A stretch of DNA of 5,355 bases from CAYTRS01 sp964440305 (GTDB taxonomy: Bacteria; Patescibacteriota; Minisyncoccia; Moranbacterales; JAKLHP01), in assembly GCA_964440305.1 (NCBI GenBank), contig CAYTRS010000038.1:1-5355 (forward strand). Direction: 5' to 3'. The position numbers and the translations under genes are program-made. Shown in pieces: positions 1-3,921 of the stretch; position 1 is the stretch's first letter; each line of letters begins with the position of its first letter. The notes under the pieces are model-generated. The model was given only the letters and a program-made list of their open reading frames with translations, searched no databases and had not been told where the DNA came from.

Positions 1-11
1 GAATTATGGAT

Positions 12-401
12 TTATTTTATTAGATTACTTAATTTAATTCCGTATAATGTTTTTTTGATTTGCTGCTGCAATTTTATCCAAACGAAGCTTGACGAGCAAT
101 TGCAACGGAAACTGCAATTTGCTTCATGGCACTTCATCGCGACGATCGGCCCTTCCAAGATTTCTATCACTTCTCCCACTCTTGTTTTTTCGGGATTTTC
201 CAAAAGAAAATATCCCCCGTCCCGGCCTTTGCGGCTCGCGACAATTTTATTTTTCCGCAGAATCCGGAAAAGCTGTTCCAGATATTTCCGGGGAATTCCT
301 TCTTCTGCGGAAATGTCGCGGACATTCTTTTTCGCAGGGAAGGTCCTTGCCAGGTTCACGACTGCCCGAAGACCATACCCCGCCCTGGTTGAAAACTTCA
401 T
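12..401 (-). CDS. Rrf2-family winged-helix transcriptional regulator
   Basis: The 129-residue protein has the usual Rrf2/IscR-family length and opening (MKFSTRAGYGLRAVVNLA). An N-terminal winged helix-turn-helix covers about residues 1-65, with recognition segment around IPRKYLEQLFRILRK and the conserved wing KGRDGGYFL (about 58-66). Four cysteines (C91, C96, C100, C102) sit where IscR, NsrR and RsrR carry the cysteines that bind an Fe-S cluster. Their spacing (5, 4, 2) is tighter than in E. coli IscR, so cluster binding is inferred. Rrf2 proteins sense Fe-S status, nitric oxide or redox state, or cysteine metabolism; the signal here cannot be read. The ATG is chosen because it gives the canonical family N-terminus and lies about 27 nt below a good promoter. 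There is no Shine-Dalgarno sequence. No target operon is adjacent, since the upstream small gene is separated by a terminator. Family assignment is very likely; ligand unknown. Confidence 0.93.
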   Translation of the reverse strand: MKFSTRAGYGLRAVVNLARTFPAKKNVRDISAEEGIPRKYLEQLFRILRKNKIVASRKGRDGGYFLLENPEKTRVGEVIEILEGPIVAMKCHEANCSFRCNCSSSFVWIKLQQQIKKTLYGIKLSNLIK

Positions 402-413
402 TATATTAAATCT

Positions 414-428
414 ATACCAAATTAGTAT
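414..428. promoter_or_regulatory. Near-palindromic operator, likely for Rrf2 autoregulation
   Basis: The 15-bp sequence ATACCAAATTAGTAT pairs at 6 of 7 arm positions around a central base. It lies between the -10 box (435-440) and the start codon (399-401) of the Rrf2 gene, covering the predicted transcription start. Rrf2-family regulators often bind AT-rich palindromes with ATA.../...TAT ends and often repress their own gene. That this regulator binds here is inferred from position and symmetry. Confidence 0.55.
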
Positions 429-434
429 GCTTTA

Positions 435-463
435 ATTATAGCAACTATCTTAAGGCTCGTCAA
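435..463 (-). promoter_or_regulatory. Sigma-70-type promoter of the Rrf2 gene
   Basis: On the minus strand TTGACG (458-463) is followed after exactly 17 bp by TATAAT (435-440). The predicted start near 428 gives a leader of about 27 nt. It lies just downstream of the terminator of the neighbouring small gene, so the Rrf2 gene should be independently transcribed. Confidence 0.75.
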
Positions 464-472
464 TCTTTCTTG

Positions 473-512
473 AAAAATAAAAAAGGGAGATGCGAATTTC
501 GCCTTCTCCCTT
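473..512 (-). terminator. Intrinsic terminator after the 74-aa gene
   Basis: AAGGGAGA (483-490) pairs perfectly with TCTCCCTT (505-512). Inside, GCGAA (492-496) pairs with TTCGC (498-502), giving a long, slightly bulged stem. On the minus strand the stem runs into a T-rich tract (473-484). The orientation fits the end of the small gene read from 763 down to 539. Confidence 0.82.
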
Positions 513-538
513 GCGCTGTCTTATTATATCTTTGAGAC

Positions 539-763
539 TTATATTTTCAACTTCGTTAAATCGAAGTTGAAGTGACACAGTCTTCTGTCCCACTCTTCCC
601 TGTTATCGGTCAATTTAAAATTCTCTTTTGGAATAACCCGGATTGGTTCACATAATTCAAGAAATGAATCAATCCTTTTTTTATTATCAGGGTCTTCCTT
701 ATTTTCAACATAGAACGATACTGATGGGAAAAATGATCCATTATACAATCCCGCTCTCCTCAT
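539..763 (-). CDS. Small hypothetical protein, 74 aa
   Basis: I do not recognise this protein. It is real on the evidence of its signals: a good Shine-Dalgarno sequence 7 nt before the ATG, a near-consensus promoter about 120 nt upstream, and an intrinsic terminator 27 nt after the TAA. The reading frame is closed upstream by a TAA at 797-799 with no other start between, so the ATG at 763 is the only good start. The product is soluble and charged: residues 8-20 are hydrophobic/aromatic (NGSFFPSVSFYVE), 20-32 are a charged turn (ENKEDPDNKKR), and the rest mixes acidic and basic residues with FDLTKLKI at the end. Two cysteines (C38, C63) form no obvious motif. There is no membrane segment or signal peptide. 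It is the only gene in the window with a strong ribosome-binding site, so it may be highly expressed or acquired. Confidence 0.72.
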   Translation of the reverse strand: MRRAGLYNGSFFPSVSFYVENKEDPDNKKRIDSFLELCEPIRVIPKENFKLTDNREEWDRRLCHFNFDLTKLKI

Positions 764-770
764 AACTGTG

Positions 771-782
771 CCTCTCTCCTTT
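771..782 (-). promoter_or_regulatory. Strong ribosome-binding site of the 74-aa gene
   Basis: The minus strand reads AAAGGAGAGAGG, 7 nt before the ATG at 763. It contains both AGGAG and a closer GAGAGG. It fixes the start of the small gene and contrasts with the SD-less starts of the neighbours. Confidence 0.75.
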
Positions 783-832
783 TTAAGAGTTTGTATTTAA
801 AACAAAACATTATATAATTTTTTGAAAATTTT

Positions 833-854
833 AAAGGACTTTCACACCTCCTTT
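833..854 (-). promoter_or_regulatory. Leader hairpin enclosing an AGGAGG sequence
   Basis: In the predicted 5' leader of the 74-aa gene, AAAGGA (849-854 on the minus strand) is perfectly complementary to TCCTTT (833-838), with a 10-nt loop. The 5' arm overlaps an AGGAGG motif. A GTG lies one base after it and opens a four-codon frame (GTG AAA GTC CTT then TAA), too close for normal initiation. It could be a structured control element or chance; no known riboswitch class is recognised. Confidence 0.35.
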
Positions 855-891
855 CTGAAAAATCCGCCAAGGTTGATACCAGCACCTATGA

Positions 892-920
892 ACTATACTA
901 TATTTATGCATTTTAGTCAA
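892..920 (-). promoter_or_regulatory. Promoter of the 74-aa gene
   Basis: On the minus strand TTGACT (915-920) is followed after exactly 17 bp by TATAGT (892-897). Transcription would start near 885, giving a leader of about 120 nt. Upstream of the -35 is a purine tract with GGGGAAA repeated (about 934-951 on the minus strand) that could be an activator site, but this is speculative. Confidence 0.68.
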
Positions 921-960
921 ATTTTTATAGCCGTTTCCCCTTTCCCCTTTTTGGAAACCG

Positions 961-969
961 TGATATACT
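961..969 (+). promoter_or_regulatory. Candidate extended -10 promoter of the nuclease operon
   Basis: TGATATACT has the TGN extension before a TATACT hexamer, 28 nt before the nuclease ATG. No convincing -35 lies 16-18 bp upstream, where there is a pyrimidine tract. Extended -10 promoters can tolerate this. The transcript would have a leader of about 20 nt. Confidence 0.42.
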
Positions 970-997
970 GCCCTAGCAAAGATTATCATAAAATCAT

Positions 998-2137
998 ATG
1001 AGGCTTTCCTATTCTTCCATAGACACCTACAAAACTTGCCCACTGAAGTATAAATTTTCTGCCATTGATCTTATAAAAACGCCCAAATCCAAGGAGGCGG
1101 TTTTTGGAACCGTTGTTCATGCCACGATGAAGTTCATCCACACTCCCGGGCTTCTCTCCCCTTCTCTGGAACAGGCTCTGGATTATTTTTCCCGCAATTG
1201 GAACAGCGATATTTTCAAGGAAGAGATTGAAGAGCGCGCCGCTTTTTCCCAGGGTGTTTCCATAATCCAGAACTACTACAGGAAAAACGACATTGTGCAA
1301 GCGAACATTGTGGATTTGGAAAGCCGTTTCAATATAGAGGTGGAAGGGCACACGATTTCCGGAATCATTGACCGGATTGACAAGACAGAGGACGGCTATG
1401 AAATTGTTGACTACAAAACTGCCAAAAAAATGCCCAGCCAGGAAAAAGTTGACAATGATCTCCAGCTCTCCATTTATCTCCTCGCCTTTCTATCGCGCTA
1501 TCCGAAAGAGAAAGAAAATCTTGATAAGCTAAAAGTCAGTTTGTATTTTCTAAAGCACGGAGTGAAGCTTAGCTCCACGCGTACCCGGGACCAATTGGAA
1601 AATTGCAAAAAGGATTTTTTGGAAATAGTTTCCAAAATAGAGGAAAAGAAATTTGAACCGACTGTTTCTCCGCTTTGCGGATGGTGCGGATATCAGAAGA
1701 TGTGTCCGATGTGGAGGCATAAATTTAAGGAAAAAAGAAAAATAGACAGCGAAGAAATATCCAAGGCAATAAATGAATACATAAATCTCAAATCCCAACT
1801 CTCAACTCTCAAATCTGATTTTGCGGAGCTTCAGGAAAAAATTTCCGAGTATATGTACCAAGAAGGCGTAGAGCGGGTTTTCGGCGAAGGCGGAATAATC
1901 GCAAGGCTTATGCGCAAAACATATAAATACGATCCGGATAAATTGAAGGCTATTCTGGAACCTCTGGGAAAATGGGAAGAAATTTTGAAAATTGACGGCG
2001 TAGCGCTTAACAAATCTATCAAAGCTCTTTCTTCTGAAAAGAAAAAAGAAATTGAAAGCGCCAAAATTTTAGACAAGGAAATAAAAAGCTTCAGCTTTAA
2101 AAAAACGAACGAAAGCGAAGATGAAGAAGAAATTTAG
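998..2137 (+). CDS. PD-(D/E)XK nuclease, RecB/Cas4/AddB-like, with Fe-S cysteines
   Basis: This 379-aa protein has the full RecB-type nuclease motif series: an N-terminal SYSSIDTYKTCPLKYKF segment (4-20), FGTVVHATM with H41, GIIDRID with D125, VDYKTAKK with D138 and K140 (the D-x-K pair), and LQLSIY with Q156 and Y160. These residues bind metal and cut phosphodiester bonds in the family. C14 together with C227, C230 and C236 (CGWCGYQKMC) matches the C...CxxC...C arrangement that holds a 4Fe-4S cluster in AddB and Cas4 nucleases. Residues from about 250 to 379 extend beyond the usual core: a heptad-like stretch (LKSQLSTLKSDFAELQEKI, 264-282), then a mixed region ending in an acidic tail. A role in DNA end processing or repair is inferred from the family. 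No helicase or cas genes are nearby, so cas4 is not a justified name. The gene overlaps the next by 17 nt. The start is supported by the motif at residue 4, although no Shine-Dalgarno is visible. Confidence 0.9.
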   Translation: MRLSYSSIDTYKTCPLKYKFSAIDLIKTPKSKEAVFGTVVHATMKFIHTPGLLSPSLEQALDYFSRNWNSDIFKEEIEERAAFSQGVSIIQNYYRKNDIVQANIVDLESRFNIEVEGHTISGIIDRIDKTEDGYEIVDYKTAKKMPSQEKVDNDLQLSIYLLAFLSRYPKEKENLDKLKVSLYFLKHGVKLSSTRTRDQLENCKKDFLEIVSKIEEKKFEPTVSPLCGWCGYQKMCPMWRHKFKEKRKIDSEEISKAINEYINLKSQLSTLKSDFAELQEKISEYMYQEGVERVFGEGGIIARLMRKTYKYDPDKLKAILEPLGKWEEILKIDGVALNKSIKALSSEKKKEIESAKILDKEIKSFSFKKTNESEDEEEI

Positions 2138-2600
2138 GGAATTTTTAAACAAGGTTTTTCTCATTGACGACACTCCGCACAAGATAGCGGGAGGAGCCGC
2201 CCTTGGCGTTTCCTTGGGAATCATTCCGGGCGCCGGACCGATTGCTTCTTTCGCGCTGGCGTATGTTTTCCGCCTCAACAGGCTGGCGGCCTTGGCGGGT
2301 TCATTGATTGTCAATTCCTGGCTGACCGTTGTGATTCTTCCGGCGGCGGCTTTCCTGGGCGGATTTATTTTCCAAAAAGATTATGGAAAACTTGTTGAAA
2401 ACTTCGAGGAAAGTTACAATCTTGGACAAAGCATCGTTCCGACCAAAATTATTTTTCTCGATTTCGCCCTTCCCCTTTTGGCGGGGTTTTTCATTTTAGC
2501 GGCAATAATTTTCTGCGCGGTTTATTTTTTTCTTCTCGAGGTTTTAAAACGTAAAAGGATAGAGCATCTTAGGGATGAAATTACCAAAAAATATATCTAA
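2121..2600 (+). CDS. DUF2062 domain membrane protein
   Basis: The 159-aa protein matches DUF2062 (PF09835). Characteristic features are TPHKIAGGAALGVSLGIIPGAGP (18-40), the RLNRLAALAGSLIVNSW segment (51-67) and several hydrophobic stretches (about 22-50, 54-85 and 109-140), with a basic C-terminus (KRKRIEHLRDEITKKYI). It is predicted to sit in the cytoplasmic membrane. The family's biochemical role is not established; members are sometimes found near glycosyltransferases, but none is present here. Its ATG lies inside the end of the nuclease gene (17-nt overlap in another frame), so the two are probably cotranscribed and translationally coupled. Only a weak purine stretch (GAAAGCGAAG) precedes the start. 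The conserved TPHKIAGG block at the expected distance from the N-terminus supports this start. A terminator follows the stop at once. Confidence 0.92.
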   Translation: MKKKFREFLNKVFLIDDTPHKIAGGAALGVSLGIIPGAGPIASFALAYVFRLNRLAALAGSLIVNSWLTVVILPAAAFLGGFIFQKDYGKLVENFEESYNLGQSIVPTKIIFLDFALPLLAGFFILAAIIFCAVYFFLLEVLKRKRIEHLRDEITKKYI

Positions 2601-2605
2601 AAGAA

Positions 2606-2637
2606 AAAAAGCCCGGATCTTTTAGTCGGGGCTTTTT
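2606..2637. terminator. Bidirectional intrinsic terminator between convergent genes
   Basis: AAAAAGCCC (2606-2614) pairs with GGGCTTTTT (2629-2637). There is a mismatch, then a further short GA/TC pairing toward the loop. On the plus strand the stem ends in five T after the DUF2062 gene. On the minus strand it ends in a longer T tract interrupted by one C, serving the truncated gene at 2655. Confidence 0.82.
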
Positions 2638-2654
2638 GGCGCGAGGGGAAATGG

Positions 2655-2821
2655 TTAATAAAACATTATCTGTCCGAGTTCGGAAAGTTTTGCCAAAACC
2701 TCTAAATTGCCGATGGTGATGTGCACTATTCCGATTCCGGCATATTTCTTGATAATCCCATATTCGTCTTTTTCAACTTTTTTCATTTCTCCAAATCGGC
2801 GCAAGACTTCCGCTTCATGTT
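2655..2821 (-). CDS. C-terminal fragment of an unidentified protein, cut by the assembly gap
   Basis: On the minus strand a frame stays open from the gap edge to a TAA at 2655-2657, giving 54 complete codons. The product begins HEAEVLRRFGEMKKVEKDEY and ends IGNLEVLAKLSELGQIMFY. The sequence looks like real protein: a charged, probably helical start, then a compact hydrophobic/glycine stretch (YAGIGIVHITIGNLEVL). A terminator lies 17 nt after the stop in the right orientation. I cannot name the family. The 5' end is lost in the 100-N gap. ATG inside the fragment (residue 12) could be a start, but the open frame continues upstream. The next gene across the gap is on the same strand, so the two may form an operon if the missing segment is short. 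Confidence 0.68.
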
Positions 2822-2921
2822 NNNNNNNNNNNNNNNNNNNNNNNNNNNNNNNNNNNNNNNNNNNNNNNNNNNNNNNNNNNNNNNNNNNNNNNNNNNNNNN
2901 NNNNNNNNNNNNNNNNNNNNN
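2822..2921. other. Assembly gap, 100 N
   Basis: Exactly 100 ambiguous bases, the conventional length for a scaffold gap of unknown size. It removes the 5' part of the minus-strand gene on its left. The gene on its right ends with a complete TAA two bases inside the right edge, so it is intact. Order and orientation across the join depend on read pairs and cannot be verified here. Confidence 0.95.
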
Positions 2922-2922
2922 A

Positions 2923-3348
2923 TTACTTAAAACAGCATCCTGCCCGTTTATAATTCTTGGCTTGGGCTTCTTCTTCGGTGCTGAAACAGACTCGATTTTC
3001 CGGCTTTATCCTCTTGGCATATTGGCAGGTGGGAAGATGGTATTTGTCCGAATTTTTGCTTCCCACGAAGGAACAAGTTGCCGGAGGTATATTCATACTT
3101 TCTGGCTGTTTTTGAGCTTCTGGGGCCAAAATTTGGCCCTCTGGAGAGGCTTTTGCTTGATCGTTGGCGCATTGATCCTGCTTTTCAATTATCAAGGGCG
3201 AATTTTGCCCGTTTTTGGCTTGAATAAAGCCAAATTGGAAAGAAACTAGGGAAACTAATATAAAGCCCAAGGCAAGGATTATTTTGAACTCATACTCGCT
3301 CCAGAATGCCTTTATTTTTTGACCGAATTTAGGTTCCTTAGTTGACAT
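2923..3348 (-). CDS. Membrane-anchored protein with Ada-like metal-binding domain
   Basis: The 141-aa protein has a basic cytoplasmic N-terminus (residues 1-20), one transmembrane segment (about 22-42, FKIILALGFILVSLVSFQFG), a hydrophilic linker rich in Q, A and P (about 45-90), and a C-terminal domain. That domain (about 93-141: FVGSKNSDKYHLPTC, AKRIKPENRV, FSTEEEAQA) matches short domains resembling the Ada zinc-binding fold, with H104 and C108 at the conserved HxPxC site. Relatives usually end in a CxxC pair after GY; here the end is NYKRAGCCFK, with adjacent C138 and C139, so the metal site may differ or be disulfide-linked. By the positive-inside rule the domain faces outside. In other proteins this module accompanies secreted nucleases and DNA-binding domains, so a nucleic-acid role is possible but unproven. 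The ATG has no Shine-Dalgarno sequence. The gene is divergent from rpmA. Confidence 0.82.
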   Translation of the reverse strand: MSTKEPKFGQKIKAFWSEYEFKIILALGFILVSLVSFQFGFIQAKNGQNSPLIIEKQDQCANDQAKASPEGQILAPEAQKQPESMNIPPATCSFVGSKNSDKYHLPTCQYAKRIKPENRVCFSTEEEAQAKNYKRAGCCFK

Positions 3349-3369
3349 AACTCAATAAATTGCTATAAT
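3342..3369 (+). promoter_or_regulatory. Near-consensus promoter of rpmA
   Basis: TTGACA (3342-3347) is followed after 16 bp by TATAAT (3364-3369), which also carries a TGC extension (3361-3363). Both hexamers are perfect consensus. Transcription would start near 3376, giving a leader of about 90 nt before rpmA. The -35 box overlaps the start codon of the divergent minus-strand gene (3346-3348). Confidence 0.85.
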
Positions 3370-3384
3370 TTACCTACTAAGAAT

Positions 3385-3413
3385 AATTTAAAGCTAAAAG
3401 CGCAAAGTGTAAA
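3385..3413 (-). promoter_or_regulatory. Weak candidate promoter of the Ada-like domain gene
   Basis: On the minus strand TTTACA (3408-3413) is followed after 17 bp by TAAATT (3385-3390). It would start about 30 nt before the ATG. The -10 box is a poor match in an AT-rich stretch, so this is tentative. Confidence 0.3.
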
Positions 3414-3462
3414 GCTTGGGGGTACCTAAACTTTTAATTTTTCACTTTTAACTTTCAACTTT
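3390..3462 (+). repeat. Imperfect inverted repeat in the rpmA leader
   Basis: The arm at 3390-3413 matches the reverse complement of 3439-3462 at 18 of 24 positions. The shared pattern is runs of AAAG and AAAGTG separated by variable bases. The 25-nt interior is more GC-rich (CTTGGGGGTACC). The repeat fills almost the whole rpmA leader up to four bases before the ATG, leaving no room for a Shine-Dalgarno sequence. It may be a decayed intergenic repeat or a leader fold. Confidence 0.5.
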
Positions 3463-3466
3463 CTAT

Positions 3467-3739
3467 ATGGCACATCGTAAAGCGGGAGGCTCAACTGGTT
3501 TAGGCCGCGATTCAATTTCCAAGCGCTTGGGCGTCAAGATTTTTGAGAGCGAAAAAGTAAAATCCGGAAACATAATCATCCGCCAGCGCGGAACAAAGTT
3601 CCATCCCGGAAAAAACGTCAGGCGCGGAGAGGACGACACTCTTTATGCCACGAAAGACGGAGTGGTGAAATTCGTTTTCAAGAAGATTAAAAACTATACC
3701 GGAAAGCTTGTCAGCAGAAGATTTGTGAATGTTGAGTAA
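3467..3739 (+). CDS. rpmA: 50S ribosomal protein L27 (bL27)
   Basis: The 90-aa product matches bacterial L27 end to end: MAHRKAGGSTGLGRDSISKRLGVK at the N-terminus, then RQRGTKFHPGKNVRRGEDDTLYA (39-61) and DGVVKF. L27 is a large-subunit protein whose flexible N-terminal tail reaches the peptidyl-transferase centre and helps position tRNA substrates. The tail begins directly with MAH, without the cleaved N-terminal extension known from Firmicutes. Length is normal for the family. In many bacteria rpmA follows rplU and precedes obg; here it stands alone with its own promoter and terminator. No Shine-Dalgarno lies before the ATG, where the sequence is pyrimidine-rich (ACTTTCAACTTTCTAT). The conserved N-terminus fixes the start. 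Confidence 0.97.
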   Translation: MAHRKAGGSTGLGRDSISKRLGVKIFESEKVKSGNIIIRQRGTKFHPGKNVRRGEDDTLYATKDGVVKFVFKKIKNYTGKLVSRRFVNVE

Positions 3740-3769
3740 ATCCAATTAAAAATTATATTCGTACTTATT

Positions 3770-3799
3770 AAAAAATAGCAGTTGAAACTGCTGTTTTTT
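3770..3799. terminator. Strong bidirectional terminator after rpmA
   Basis: AGCAGT (3777-3782), a TGAA tetraloop and ACTGCT (3787-3792) form a perfect stem. It is flanked by six A (3770-3775) and six T (3794-3799), which extend the pairing and supply a T tract on either strand. It serves rpmA and probably also backs up termination of the convergent pyrG. Confidence 0.88.
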
Positions 3800-3817
3800 A
3801 AACGGGAAAAATTTCCA

Positions 3818-3908
3818 ATTATCAATTTCTAATTCCCAATAAAAATTCAAGTGTTAAATTGTATGACCAGATATTTTGTTAGGTATTGGAAATTGGATAT
3901 TTGATATT
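3818..3908. repeat. Imperfect inverted repeat between rpmA and pyrG
   Basis: The arm at 3818-3841 matches the reverse complement of 3884-3908 at 20 of 24 positions with a one-base bulge. Both are built on AATTGGAAATT/AATTTCCAATT-like words, and about 42 nt lie between them. It ends 14 nt past the pyrG stop codon. No T tract makes it a classical terminator. It could be a 3' stabilising hairpin or a degenerate genomic repeat. Nothing else is seen in the 3740-3921 interval except the terminator. Confidence 0.5.
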
Positions 3909-3921
3909 GCGAAGAATGAAT

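Noticed and set aside
55..435. Plus-strand frames of 88-126 codons
   Set aside because: They are antisense to the Rrf2 gene and show no conserved domain.
873..899. Plus-strand TTGATA-N15-TATACT promoter
   Set aside because: The spacing is too short and the region is better explained by the overlapping minus-strand promoter with 17-bp spacing.
934..951. TTTCCCCTTTCCCCTTTTT tandem as a possible quadruplex or repeat element
   Set aside because: Only two C4 tracts are present, too few for a quadruplex, and the repeat is too short to separate from chance.
831..1043. 70-codon minus-strand frame
   Set aside because: It begins with GTG inside the nuclease gene on the other strand, spans the promoters of both flanking units, and its product (rich in W, C, K) has no family resemblance.
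986..1351. 121-codon minus-strand frame
   Set aside because: It is antisense to the motif-rich start of the nuclease gene, which has clear conserved residues on the plus strand.
998..2137. Naming the nuclease cas4 and inferring a CRISPR locus
   Set aside because: The fold and cysteines are shared by Cas4, AddB and RecB-like nucleases; there are no other cas genes and no repeat-spacer array in the window.
2707..3249. Plus-strand frame of 180 codons crossing the N run
   Set aside because: It exists only because the N codons cannot show stops, and it is antisense to the two minus-strand genes flanking the gap.
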